A stretch of DNA of 64,000 nt from Streptomyces humi (GTDB taxonomy: Bacteria; Actinomycetota; Actinomycetes; Streptomycetales; Streptomycetaceae), in NCBI RefSeq assembly GCF_001005085.2, contig NZ_LBMU02000003.1:62001-126000 (forward strand), in the 5' to 3' direction. Below, one piece after another: positions 45,204-53,515 of the stretch. Below the pieces are notes generated by a model. It was not told the origin of the DNA and searched no databases. It worked only from the letters and a program-made list of their open reading frames with translations. Numbering within the stretch: position 1 is the stretch's first letter; each line of letters opens with the position of its first letter. A program made the translations under genes and the position numbers.

Positions 45204-45518
45204 GGGCCGGCGCTTAAGGCCTGCGGTTCCTCCTCATCACGGCCGCGTAGCTGAGGGCGGCCTCGCGGTATCAAGCGTACGACGCGGGACTGACAACGCC
45301 GTAGGCCTTTTCGCCGGGAAGGGCGCCCCCGTTGCCGCGATGAGCCCTGCATGCGCTCCGGCCCACCAGGGCAGAATCCGAACGGCCGTCCATATGTCCT
45401 GACAGATTCCGTCAGCGTTCATCAGCGTTCTTCGGTGTTCATCAGCGTTCATCAGCGTTCTTCGGTGTTCTTCGGTGTTCTTCGGTGTTCTTCAGCGTTC
45501 TCAAGAAAGCAGGGAGCC
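45204..45518. other. Divergent gap holding a helix-phased decamer array
   Basis: 315 bp between phoH and the FAD-binding gene, which diverge. Both promoters must lie here. The right-hand third is the decamer array at 45411-45500. No further gene is supported; the frame open across the array gives only repetitive peptide. Confidence 0.6.
45411..45500. repeat. Nine tandem 10-bp repeats
   Basis: Nine uninterrupted decamers of two types: (A/G/T)TCAGCGTTC (units 1, 2, 4, 5, 9) and TTCGGTGTTC (units 3, 6, 7, 8). Every unit ends in GTTC. The 10-bp period puts each GTTC on the same face of the helix. The array ends 18 bp before the GTG of the FAD-binding gene and just before its ribosome binding site. 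Confidence 0.92.
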
Positions 45519-46208
45519 GTGCAGCTGCGTCTGCCCACGTCGGTGTCCGAGGCCCGGGAGTGCCTGGCGGAGGGGGCGATACCCGTCGGTGGTGCGACCC
45601 TCGTGTGGGCCGCGTGGCAACGGGACGGCTTCCCGGAACAGGCGGTGTCCCTGCGGAAGGTGCCGGAGGCGACGGCGGTCGGGGGCGGGGTGCTGGGCGG
45701 CGCGGTGCTGCTGGGCCAGGTGGACGACCGGGTTCCGCAGGTGCTGCGGCACGCGGCGAAGGGGGTCGGGACGGGGGCGGTGCGCCGGGCGGCGACGGTC
45801 GGCGGGAACCTCGCCGGGTCCAGCCTGCGGGACCTGCTGCCGGCGGCGATGGTGCTGGACGCGCGGGCCGACGTGCTCACGGCGGACGGGGTGTACGAGG
45901 TGGAGCTGGCGGAGGTGGTGGCCAAGTCGCCGGTGCTGCTGGCGCTGCGCTGGCGGGAGCCGGTGGCCGGGGTGTACGCGAAGGTGCCGGATCCGGCGGG
46001 CGGGGAGGTGCCGAGCATCGTGGCTGCGGCGCTGGACACGGAGGGTGTGCTGCGGGTGGCGGTGCGCGAGGGGTACGCGGTGAGCGGGGGGAGTGCGGGG
46101 GCCGACGGGGGCGGGCTGGAGGAACTGTTCGCCGGGGAGCTGTCGGGGGTGTCGGAGGCGGGGCGGGAACTGGTGCGCGAGCAGGTTTCCAGGGTGCGGG
46201 GAGAGTAG
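45519..46208 (+). CDS. FAD-binding molybdopterin-dehydrogenase medium-subunit-like protein (orphan)
   Basis: A 229-residue protein related to CoxM/XdhB-type FAD subunits. The start GTG 45519 follows AGGGAG. FAD-binding motifs are VGGATLVWAAW near the start and TVGGNLAGSSLRDLLPAAMVLDA in the middle. It is shorter than the usual 280-300 residues; the C-terminal domain is reduced. No small iron-sulfur subunit or large molybdopterin subunit lies nearby, so it either partners with a distant gene or has another role. The decamer array sits in its promoter region. Confidence 0.78.
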   Translation: MQLRLPTSVSEARECLAEGAIPVGGATLVWAAWQRDGFPEQAVSLRKVPEATAVGGGVLGGAVLLGQVDDRVPQVLRHAAKGVGTGAVRRAATVGGNLAGSSLRDLLPAAMVLDARADVLTADGVYEVELAEVVAKSPVLLALRWREPVAGVYAKVPDPAGGEVPSIVAAALDTEGVLRVAVREGYAVSGGSAGADGGGLEELFAGELSGVSEAGRELVREQVSRVRGE

Positions 46209-46240
46209 GCGGGGGCGCCAAGGTCGTCACTCGGCCGCGG

Positions 46241-46316
46241 GTGGGTGGGGGTTGCTCGCGCAGTTCCTCCCCCTGCCTTCGGCCGGGGTCCCCCCCCAGC
46301 GCCCCTGACGGGGCAG
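46241..46316. repeat. Dispersed repeat, reverse copy E, with internal hairpin
   Basis: Read on the minus strand: GGGGCGC, then an insert with GGCCGAAGGCAGGGGGAG, then GAACTGCGCGAGCAACCC. The ends match the standard element; the insert also occurs in copy F at 54844. So E and F form an extended subtype. Confidence 0.7.
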
Positions 46317-46321
46317 TCACA

Positions 46322-46412
46322 CCCGCGATCTCCGGTCACCCCCGCTGCGGGCATGCGTGCCGCCAGGGGCGGCACGGGTGGACGCAGCGGCATCCCGCGA
46401 GCGCCGGTAACC
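46322..46412. repeat. Inverted repeat flanked by direct repeats
   Basis: Direct repeats CCCGCGAtctCCGGTcACC (46322-46340) and CCCGCGAgcgCCGGTaACC (46394-46412) bracket an inverted repeat: CCGCTGC (46342-46348) with GCAGCGG (46384-46390), and CGTGCCGCC (46356-46364) with GGCGGCACG (46368-46376), loop AGG. It resembles a small mobile hairpin with a flanking duplication, or a composite terminator. Confidence 0.6.
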
Positions 46413-46498
46413 GCGAAACCCCCGTCCCCAGCCCCCGCTCACCCGCCGCACTCGCAACCGGCCCCGCTCACCGCACCCGCACCCGCACCCGGCCCCGC

Positions 46499-47674
46499 TC
46501 ACCCCGCCCCGCCGAAGCCGATCGTCGGTACCGCTCTTCTCAGGGGCCAGGGCCGTACCTGGTCCTCCTCGGGCACCAGGCCCTCCAGGAACGCGTACCG
46601 CCGCAGCGCCGCCGGGTCCTGCCCGGCCACCGACTGGACCTTCCGCCACCACGCGCCGATCTCCGACCAGCCCGGCGCGGACAGCGAACCGCCGAACTCC
46701 TGGACGGACAGCGCCGCCGTGAGGCCCGCGAAGGCGAGGCGGTCGGCGAGCGGCCAGTCGGCCAGCGTGCCGGTGACGAACCCGGCGACGAAGACATCGC
46801 CCGCGCCGGTCGGGTCCAGGGCCTCCACGGCGATCGCCGGCACCTGCGCGGACTCGCCGGTACGGCCGTCGACGGCGTACGCGCCCTCCGCGCCGAGGGT
46901 GACGACCGCGAGGGGCACGTACGCGGTGAGGGCGTGCGCGGCGGCCCGCGGGCAGTCGGCGCCGGTGTACCGCATCGCCTCCTCCGCGTTCGGCAGGAAC
47001 GCCTCGCAGTGTTCGAGGTCGGCGAGCGCGGCCAGGTCCCACTCCCCGGTGTCGTCCCAGCCCACGTCGCCGAAGATGCGGGTGCCCTCGGCGGCGGCGC
47101 GGGCGATCCACGGGTTGCGCTTGCCCGGCGTGAGGGAGGCGACCGCGGCGCGCGCGTGCGCGGGGTGGCCGGGTGCGTTCTGCTGCCGGAACAGGGTGTC
47201 GGCGGGCGGCTCGTGCCCGTGCGAGACCATGGTCCGCTCCCCCTCGTACGCCATGGAGACCGTCACCGGCGAGTGCCAGCCGCGCACGGTGCGGGACGGC
47301 GAGAGGTCGATGCCCTCGCCCTGGGCGAGCGTGTCCCAGCAGTACTCGCCGTAGTGGTCGTCGCCGAAGGCCGCCGCGAGGGACGTCCGCAGGCCGAGGC
47401 GGGCGAGGGCGGTGGCCATGTTGGCGATGCCGCCGGGGCTGGAACCCATCCCCCGGGCCCAGGACTCGGTACCCCGGACCGGGGCGGAGCCAAGGCCGGT
47501 GAAGATGATGTCGAGGAAGACGGTGCCGGTGAGGTAGACGTCCCAGGGCGGGTCGCCGGGCGCGCGCAGGCCGGCCAGCGGGTCGACCTGTGCGGCGCAG
47601 TGCGGTGCTGTTGCTCCCCTGTCGTCGTCGAGGTACTCCGGTTCCTCTCCGGCGAACGCGTTGGACGCGGTCAC
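46499..47674 (-). CDS. PfkB-family carbohydrate kinase
   Basis: A 391-residue ribokinase-fold sugar kinase. The N-terminal part has DVYLTGTVFLDIIFTG and SSPGGIANMATALARLGLRTSLAAAFGDD (PfkB signature 1 region); signature 2 is DPTGAGDVFVAGFVTG, with the catalytic Asp. A 40-residue N-terminal extension (FAGEEPEYLDDDRG...) is unusual. The substrate could be fructose, a keto-deoxy acid or a nucleoside; the neighbouring glucarate genes make 2-keto-3-deoxy sugars possible but the glucarate route here needs no kinase. Confidence 0.9.
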   Translation of the reverse strand: MTASNAFAGEEPEYLDDDRGATAPHCAAQVDPLAGLRAPGDPPWDVYLTGTVFLDIIFTGLGSAPVRGTESWARGMGSSPGGIANMATALARLGLRTSLAAAFGDDHYGEYCWDTLAQGEGIDLSPSRTVRGWHSPVTVSMAYEGERTMVSHGHEPPADTLFRQQNAPGHPAHARAAVASLTPGKRNPWIARAAAEGTRIFGDVGWDDTGEWDLAALADLEHCEAFLPNAEEAMRYTGADCPRAAAHALTAYVPLAVVTLGAEGAYAVDGRTGESAQVPAIAVEALDPTGAGDVFVAGFVTGTLADWPLADRLAFAGLTAALSVQEFGGSLSAPGWSEIGAWWRKVQSVAGQDPAALRRYAFLEGLVPEEDQVRPWPLRRAVPTIGFGGAG

Positions 47675-47781
47675 GGTGCGCTCCCTGACGTGGTGCGGAT
47701 CCGGCCAGTGTGCACCATGTCACGGGAGCGGCGGCCGTTCTCGTCGTACGACCGCCCGGACGGACACCCCGGTCCGCGCCG

Positions 47782-49071
47782 CTACCAGCGGGGCACGGCC
47801 GGTGTCGTCCACCCCGGTTCGGCCACCCGCATCGCCGCCGCGTCGTCGCGGTCGCGGAGCGTCCCGTCGTCGTCCAGCCAGCGCCGGTGCAGCCGTCGTA
47901 CCTTCTCGTGGTCGAGTTCGACGCCCAGGCCGGGCGCGTCGGGGACGGTGACCCGGCCGGCGTCGAAGGTGAGGCGTTCGGTGAGGACGTCCTCGGTCTG
48001 CCAGGGGTAGTGGGAGTCGCAGGCGTGGTGGAGGTCCGGGACGGTCGCGGCCACGTGGGTCATCGCGGCGAGACTGATCCCGAGGTGGGTGTTGGAGTGC
48101 ATGGAGACGCCGACGCCGAAGGTCCGGCAGACGGCGGCGAGTTGCCGGGTGTTGCGCAGCCCGCCCCAGTAGTGGTGGTCGGAGAGCACGATCTGGACGG
48201 CGCCCTTGGTGAACGCCTCCTGGATCTCCCCGAACGTGGTCACGCACATGTTGGTGGCGAGCGGGACGTCCGTGCCGGCGGCCACCTCGGCCATCGCCGG
48301 GGTGCCGAGCGCCGGGTCCTCCAGGTACTCCAGGACGTCCCCGAGCTCCTTCGCGACCTTCAGCGAGGTCTCCACCGACCAGGCGCCGTTGGGGTCGAGG
48401 CGCAGCGGGTGGCCGGGGAACGCCTCGGCGAGGGCCCGTACGGCCGCGATCTCCTCGTCGGGCGGGAATACCCCGCCCTTGAGCTTGAAGGAGGTGAAGC
48501 CGTGGCGCTCCGTGAAGCGGCGGGCCTGGGCCACGACCCCGGCGGGGTCGAGCGCGGCGCCCCAGTCGTCGGTCTCGGCCGGCACCCCCGCCGGATGCGC
48601 GGCCCACTTGTAGAACAGGTAGGCGCTGTACTCGACCGAGTCCCGGACCTTGCCGCCGAGCAGCGCGTGCACGGGCAGCCCGAGGGTCCTGCCGAGGGCG
48701 TCCAGGCAGGCCACCTCGAAGCCGGAGACCACGGACAGCCGCAGTTTGTCGGCGGTCTGCACACCGCGCAGCCCGCCGACGTCGACCTGCCCGGAGACCC
48801 GGGCCGCGTCCACGGCGACCTCGTCGGCGACGGTGAACAGCCCGTTCAGATCGCCGGCCTGCCGTCCGCGCAGCCGCTCCGCGAACGGCCGGGCCAGCTC
48901 CAGGTACTTGGTGTCGCCGTAGGTCTCGCCGACGCCGACCACCCCGTCCGCGGTCTCCACCTCCACGATCAGGCGGGGCGTGTACGGCTGGTGGACGCCC
49001 TGGGTGTTCAGCAGCGGCGGGTCGGCGACCAGGATCGGGGTGAGCCGGACGTCGGTGATCGTGAGGTTCAC
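47782..49071 (-). CDS. gudD: Glucarate dehydratase (enolase superfamily)
   Basis: A 429-residue mandelate-racemase-group dehydratase converting D-glucarate to 5-keto-4-deoxyglucarate. It has TPILVADPPLLNTQGVHQPYTPRLIVEVETADGVVGVGETYG, the KxK base motif (FTSFKLKGGV), metal ligands in LRLDPNGAWS, EDPALG and the ATNMCVTTF region, and a His in LSDHHYWGGLRNTRQLAAVC. GTG 49071 overlaps the kdgD stop by four bases. With kdgD it gives alpha-ketoglutarate semialdehyde plus pyruvate. Confidence 0.93.
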   Translation of the reverse strand: MNLTITDVRLTPILVADPPLLNTQGVHQPYTPRLIVEVETADGVVGVGETYGDTKYLELARPFAERLRGRQAGDLNGLFTVADEVAVDAARVSGQVDVGGLRGVQTADKLRLSVVSGFEVACLDALGRTLGLPVHALLGGKVRDSVEYSAYLFYKWAAHPAGVPAETDDWGAALDPAGVVAQARRFTERHGFTSFKLKGGVFPPDEEIAAVRALAEAFPGHPLRLDPNGAWSVETSLKVAKELGDVLEYLEDPALGTPAMAEVAAGTDVPLATNMCVTTFGEIQEAFTKGAVQIVLSDHHYWGGLRNTRQLAAVCRTFGVGVSMHSNTHLGISLAAMTHVAATVPDLHHACDSHYPWQTEDVLTERLTFDAGRVTVPDAPGLGVELDHEKVRRLHRRWLDDDGTLRDRDDAAAMRVAEPGWTTPAVPRW

Positions 49072-50018
49072 AGGGAGGCTCCTACGAGGTCGAGTCCGGC
49101 GCGGAGCAGCGCCCCGAGGTCGGCGAGGTCGGCGGGCGAGGGGTCGGTGAGCGGGGCGCGCACCGGTCCCACCGGCCGGCCGCGCAGCCGGGCCGCGGCC
49201 TTCACGAGTGACACGGCGTACCCGGGGACCCGGTCGCGCAGTTCGACGAGCGGCACGTAGAAGTCGCGCAGCAGCTTGTCGACCGTGCCGTGGTCGCCGT
49301 CGCGGAGGGCGGCGAAGAAGGCGTCGGCGATCTCGGGGGCGAAGGCGTGCACGGCGGAGGAGTAGGCGGGGACACCGACGGTGGCGTAGGCGCGGGCCTG
49401 GATCTCGGCGGTGGCGGCGCCGTTGAAGAAGAGGAAGCCGTCCGGGGCGGCGAGGGTGAGCCGCTGGAGCCGGTCGAGGTCGCTGTGCCCGTCCTTGAGC
49501 CCGATCACGCCGGGGATCCGGGCGATCCGGGTCAGCGAGGCGGCCGTGTAGGCGACCTGGCCGCGCTGGTAGGCGACGAGCGGGAGCGAGGTCCGGGCCG
49601 CCAGCCGCTCCAGTTGCGCGACCAGTCCGTCCTGCGGGGCGGCCACGAGGTAGTGCGGCAGGACGAGCAGGGCGTCGGCACCGGCCTCCTCGGCGACGCG
49701 CGCGAACCGGGCGGCCTGCGCCCAGCCGTACCCCACGCCGGCGACCACCGGCATCCGCCCGGCGGCCTCCTCGACCGCGACGGTCACGACGCGCCGGTAC
49801 TCGTCCTCGTCCAGCGAGAAGAACTCCCCGGTGCCGCAGGCCGGGAAGAGGGCACCGGGCCCGGCGGCCAGCTGCCCGGCAACGTACTCCCGGAACCCCT
49901 CCTCGTCGAGGGCCCCGTCGGGGTGGAACGAGGTGAGCGGGAACGACAGCACCCCGCCCGCCATCCCGTCCCGCAGCCTGCGCACCACGCTCTCCGGCTG
50001 TCCGGCCACCGCATCCAT
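49068..50018 (-). CDS. kdgD: 5-dehydro-4-deoxyglucarate dehydratase
   Basis: A 316-residue DapA-superfamily enzyme that decarboxylates and dehydrates 5-keto-4-deoxyglucarate to alpha-ketoglutarate semialdehyde. The start has MAGGVLSFPLTSFHPDGALDEEGFREYV, the family's FPLTxF signature; the loop is ACGTGEFFSL; the Schiff-base Lys is in VIGLKDGHSDLDR; VAYQRG replaces the usual YNxP. Translation is coupled to gudD. Divergent from the IclR regulator. Confidence 0.93.
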   Translation of the reverse strand: MDAVAGQPESVVRRLRDGMAGGVLSFPLTSFHPDGALDEEGFREYVAGQLAAGPGALFPACGTGEFFSLDEDEYRRVVTVAVEEAAGRMPVVAGVGYGWAQAARFARVAEEAGADALLVLPHYLVAAPQDGLVAQLERLAARTSLPLVAYQRGQVAYTAASLTRIARIPGVIGLKDGHSDLDRLQRLTLAAPDGFLFFNGAATAEIQARAYATVGVPAYSSAVHAFAPEIADAFFAALRDGDHGTVDKLLRDFYVPLVELRDRVPGYAVSLVKAAARLRGRPVGPVRAPLTDPSPADLADLGALLRAGLDLVGASL

Positions 50019-50118
50019 CTCCCCATGTAGACGTCATCCACGTATGAAGACAGAGACTAGATATGCGAACGCACCCCGTCAACGGCGCACCCCGCCCCCG
50101 CCCCCTTACGATCTGCAC

Positions 50119-50895
50119 ATGTCCGAGACAGCAGGCGTCCGCGAGGTGAAGTCCGCGGCGCGCACGGTGGAGCTGCTGGAGCTGCTCGCCGACCGCGCCG
50201 ACCGCCCGGCCCGCCTCCAGGAACTCGCGGACGAACTCGGCGTGCCGCGCAGCTCGATGTACGCGCTGCTACAGACCCTGATCGCACGCGGCTGGGTCCG
50301 CACCGACAGCACCGGCTCCCTCTACGGCATCGGCATCCGCACCCTGCTGACCGGGACCAGCTACCTGGACTCCGACCCCCGCGTCCGCCTGGTCCGCCCC
50401 TATCTGGACGAGGCCTCCGAGGCGCTCGGCGAGACGATCCACCTGGCCCGCCTGGACGGCCGCGACGTGGCGTACCTGGCGACCCGGGAGTCCCACGAGT
50501 ACCTGCGCACGATCAGCAGGGTGGGCCGCCGTCTCCCGGCCCACGCGGGCGCCCTGGGCAAGGCCCTGCTGGCGGAACGCCCCGACGCCGGCCTCCCCGA
50601 GGGCCCGTACGAGTCCCTGACCCCCAACACCCGTACGACCCGGGCCGCCCTCGCCGCCGACCTCGCCGGGGTCCGCGCCCGCGGCTACTCGGTCGACCGC
50701 GAGGAAGGCGTCACCGGCATCACCGGCTTCGGCTTCGCCCTGCGCTACGACACCCCGCCCCAGGACGCCATCAGCTGCTCGGTACCGGTGGCCCGCCTGA
50801 CCCCGGAACATGAGACCAGGATCGTCGAAGTGATGCAGGAGACCCGCACAAGAATCGAGTCGGCGACACCGGGCGGCACAGTCAACTGGCGTTGA
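50119..50895 (+). CDS. IclR family regulator of glucarate genes
   Basis: A 258-residue regulator with an N-terminal winged helix (SAARTVELLELLADRADRPARLQELADELGVPRSSMYALLQTL, about residues 10-55) and an IclR effector domain (ETIHLARLDGRDVAYLATRES; RRLPAHAGALGKALLAERP; GVTGITGFGFALRYD). It diverges from kdgD-gudD with 100 bp between starts and is their probable repressor, responding to a sugar acid. The start is ATG 50119. Confidence 0.92.
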   Translation: MSETAGVREVKSAARTVELLELLADRADRPARLQELADELGVPRSSMYALLQTLIARGWVRTDSTGSLYGIGIRTLLTGTSYLDSDPRVRLVRPYLDEASEALGETIHLARLDGRDVAYLATRESHEYLRTISRVGRRLPAHAGALGKALLAERPDAGLPEGPYESLTPNTRTTRAALAADLAGVRARGYSVDREEGVTGITGFGFALRYDTPPQDAISCSVPVARLTPEHETRIVEVMQETRTRIESATPGGTVNWR

Positions 50896-50899
50896 CAAA

Positions 50900-50930
50900 G
50901 CGCCCCGAAGGGGCGCGGGGAACCGCGCGA
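50900..50930 (+). terminator. Terminator and dispersed repeat copy D
   Basis: GCGCCCC-gaa-GGGGCGC (50900-50916), a perfect 7-bp stem with a 3-nt loop, five bases after the IclR stop, running into GGGGAACCGCGCGATCAGCC of the dispersed family. It illustrates the repeat acting as a terminator. Confidence 0.75.
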
Positions 50931-51155
50931 TCAGCCACAGCGCACCCGCATCCGCGAACGCACCGGTCTCCCCACGGCGCGCGGCGCTCCTACCCCACCC
51001 CCCACCCCCGAAACAGAACATGACCCACATCACACCCCCCGCGCTTCTTCGATCCCCCCGCGCTTGATACAAATTGCCCGCGCGTTCCTGTCCCTCGACG
51101 GCCTGCGCCCAACCCCCTTTCTCCACCGCTCCTTTCGCATGCCCTGGGAACGCCC

Positions 51156-52346
51156 GTGTCCGCCCCCCGCACCACCCCCTGGCCCCTCGTCGCCCTTTTC
51201 ACGGCCGGGTACCTCGCCCCGTACCTCCTGCCGACCACCGTCGGCAGACTCGACTCGGGGCTCCCTCTCACCCCCACCGAGGCCGGCGCCGTCGGCAGTG
51301 CCCTGCTGCTGGCCTCCGCGGCCGCCGGCTTCCTGCTGGCGTCCCGCGTGGACCGCGTCGGCCCCCGCGTCCTCGCCCGGACCGGCCTGCTGCTCGCCGC
51401 CCTCGGCTACGGCGGCGCGGCCCTCACCTCCCACGTCCCCGCGGTCGTCGCCGGCGCGCTCGTCGGCGGCTTCGGCTCCGGCACGGTCACCGCGGTCGCC
51501 GCCACCGGGATCGCCGCCCAGAAGGACCCGCACCGCGTCACCACCCTCGGCCTGCTCGCCGTCTCCGCCCTGGCGGGTGCCGTCTACCTGACGGTCCCGC
51601 ACCTCGGTCCCGGCCACGCGCAGCCCCTCGCCGCGATCGCGCTCACCGCACTCGCCGTCTGGCCGCTGACCGCGCGGCTCACCTCCCGTACCGCCCGGAC
51701 CGTCGCCGTGACCAGCGGTCCACGCCTGCCCCACCTGCGGTCGGGTCTGCTGCTGGCCGCCGCGATGCCCTGCTGGTCGGCCGCGCAGAACTCGCTGTGG
51801 GGTGTGAGCGGCCGGATCGGCCTCACCCAGGCGCACCTGAGCGAGGCGACCGTCGGCGCGGTGTTCGCCGTCGCGCTCGGCTTCGGCCTGCTGGGTGTGG
51901 TCGGCGCGGGCGCGCTCGGCCCACGCCTCGGCCAGGCCCTGCCGATCGGCCTCGGCACCGTACTGATCGCGGGCTGTATCGCGCTGAGCGCGTCCGCCGG
52001 CGACCTGACGACGTTCGCGTCCGGCGAGATCGCCTGGAACCTGCTCTACCCGGTGGTCCTGTCGTACGTCATCGGGCTGGCCGCCGCCCTGGACCCGCGG
52101 GGCCGCTGGGCCGTCCTGGTCGGCTCGGCGTCGTCGCTGGGGACGGCCGTCGGCCCGATGACCGGCAGCCTGCTGGCGGCCCGGGCGGGTTTCCCGGCGA
52201 TGGGGGCGGTCCTCGCGGTGGGCCTGCTGGCGGTCGCGGTACCGCTGACGGCGGTGGCGCTGCGGCGCAGGACCACCACCGTCGCGGCCGGCCCGGCGCT
52301 CACCGACGCCGACGGGGCGACGGTACGGCTGGACGTGGCGGCCTAG
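51156..52346 (+). CDS. MFS transporter
   Basis: A 396-residue permease with about 12 predicted helices. It shows AGYLAPYLLPTTVGRLDSGLPLTPTEAGAVGSALLLASAAAGFL, an R-V-G-P-R loop-2 motif and ARTGLLLAALGYGGAALTS. It resembles nitrate/proton or drug-type MFS members; the substrate is unknown. The start GTG 51156 lacks a strong ribosome binding site. Its TAG stop is the first codon of the 21-bp minisatellite. Confidence 0.85.
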   Translation: MSAPRTTPWPLVALFTAGYLAPYLLPTTVGRLDSGLPLTPTEAGAVGSALLLASAAAGFLLASRVDRVGPRVLARTGLLLAALGYGGAALTSHVPAVVAGALVGGFGSGTVTAVAATGIAAQKDPHRVTTLGLLAVSALAGAVYLTVPHLGPGHAQPLAAIALTALAVWPLTARLTSRTARTVAVTSGPRLPHLRSGLLLAAAMPCWSAAQNSLWGVSGRIGLTQAHLSEATVGAVFAVALGFGLLGVVGAGALGPRLGQALPIGLGTVLIAGCIALSASAGDLTTFASGEIAWNLLYPVVLSYVIGLAAALDPRGRWAVLVGSASSLGTAVGPMTGSLLAARAGFPAMGAVLAVGLLAVAVPLTAVALRRRTTTVAAGPALTDADGATVRLDVAA

Positions 52347-52486
52347 GCGCCGTCCGGCGGATCGTAGGCACCGTCCGGCGGATCCTGGGCGCCGTCCGGC
52401 GGATCCTGGGCGCCGTCCGGCGGATCGTAGGCACCGTCCGGCGGATCCTGGGCACCGTCCGGCGGGTCAGGCGGGTCCGGCGGGTC
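52344..52486. repeat. Minisatellite of six 21-bp units starting on a stop codon
   Basis: Six units of form T(A/G)GGC(G/A)CCGTCC followed by GGCGGATC(G/C), starting 52344, 52365, 52386, 52407, 52428 and 52449, then a degenerate GGCGGGTCC tail to 52486. Unit 1 begins with the MFS stop TAG. The period is seven codons, and units 2 and 5 repeat an in-frame TAG. The tail abuts the add stop codon on the other strand. Confidence 0.92.
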
Positions 52487-53515
52487 CTAGGCGGGTCCGG
52501 CGCCGAACTCGTAGGCCTCGACCTCGGCGAGGTAGCGGGCCCGCAGTTCCTCGTCGTCCTCCAGGAAGGACGCGAGGAAGGAGTTGCGGGCCAGCTCCCG
52601 CATCTGCTCCCGGGACAGGCCCAGGGTGTCGCGCACGGCGTGGTAGTTGTCGGCGACGTACCCGCCGAAGTACGCCGGGTCGTCGGAGTTGACCGTGCAC
52701 AGCAGCCCGGCCTCGATCATGGCCGGAAGCGGGTGCTCGGCCAGCACGTCGACGGCGCGGAGGCGGACGTTGGACAGCGGGCACAGCGTCAGCGGGATCC
52801 GCTCCCGCACCAGCCGCGCCACCAGTTCGGGGTCCTCCATGCAGCGCAGCCCGTGGTCGACGCGTTCCACCCCGAGCAGGTCCAGCGCCTCGGTGATGTA
52901 GGCCGGCGGCCCCTCCTCACCGGCGTGCGCCACCCGCCGCAGCCCGAGTGCGGCGGCGGCCTCGTACACCTCGCGGAACTTGACGGGCGGGTTCCCGACC
53001 TCGGCCGAGTCCAGTCCGACACCGGTGATCCGGTCGAGGTACGGCTTCGCCGCCTCCAGCGTCGCCATCGCCGACCCGGCGGACTCGTCCCGCAGGAAGC
53101 ACATGATCAGGCGGGTGGTGATCCCGTGGTTCTCGGCGCTCCGGCCGAGCGCCCGCCACAGGCCCTCGACGACCGTCCCCATGTCCACGCCCCGCGCGAG
53201 GTGCGCCTGCGGGTCGAAGAAGATCTCGGCGTGCCGCACGCCCTGCGCGGCGGCCCGCGAGAGGTACGCGTCGGCGAGGTCGTCGAAGTCCCGCTCGGTG
53301 CGCAGGACGGCCATGAGCTCGTAGTACAGGTTCAGGAAGGACTGTAGGTCCTCGAACTGGTAGGCCTTGCGCAGCGCTTCGGTGTCCGCGTAGGGCAGCT
53401 CGACGCCGTTGCGCGCGGCCAGCATGAACGCCAGCTCGGGCTCCAGGGTGCCTTCGATGTGGAGGTGCAGTTCTGCTTTCGGGAGGGGCATCAAAGCATC
53501 GTACGGCCGCTTCAC
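52487..53515 (-). CDS. add: Adenosine deaminase
   Basis: A 342-residue metal-dependent purine deaminase. The zinc HxH is [15 protein letters not shown]; the substrate-binding GVDLxGxE-like region and HAGEEGPP (zinc His and neighbour), DHGLR, and [14 protein letters not shown] (metal and catalytic Asp) are all present. The start is GTG 53515, overlapping the RNase Z stop by GTGA; ATG 53491 ([11 protein letters not shown]) is the alternative. Converts adenosine to inosine in nucleoside salvage. Confidence 0.94.
   Translation of the reverse strand: MKRPYDALMPLPKAELHLHIEGTLEPELAFMLAARNGVELPYADTEALRKAYQFEDLQSFLNLYYELMAVLRTERDFDDLADAYLSRAAAQGVRHAEIFFDPQAHLARGVDMGTVVEGLWRALGRSAENHGITTRLIMCFLRDESAGSAMATLEAAKPYLDRITGVGLDSAEVGNPPVKFREVYEAAAALGLRRVAHAGEEGPPAYITEALDLLGVERVDHGLRCMEDPELVARLVRERIPLTLCPLSNVRLRAVDVLAEHPLPAMIEAGLLCTVNSDDPAYFGGYVADNYHAVRDTLGLSREQMRELARNSFLASFLEDDEELRARYLAEVEAYEFGAGPA

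Noticed and set aside
45351..45518. N-terminal extension of the FAD-binding protein through the decamer array
   Set aside because: The frame is open for 56 codons upstream of GTG 45519, but it translates repeats (HQRSSVFIS...) and lacks a ribosome binding site, while GTG 45519 has AGGGAG.
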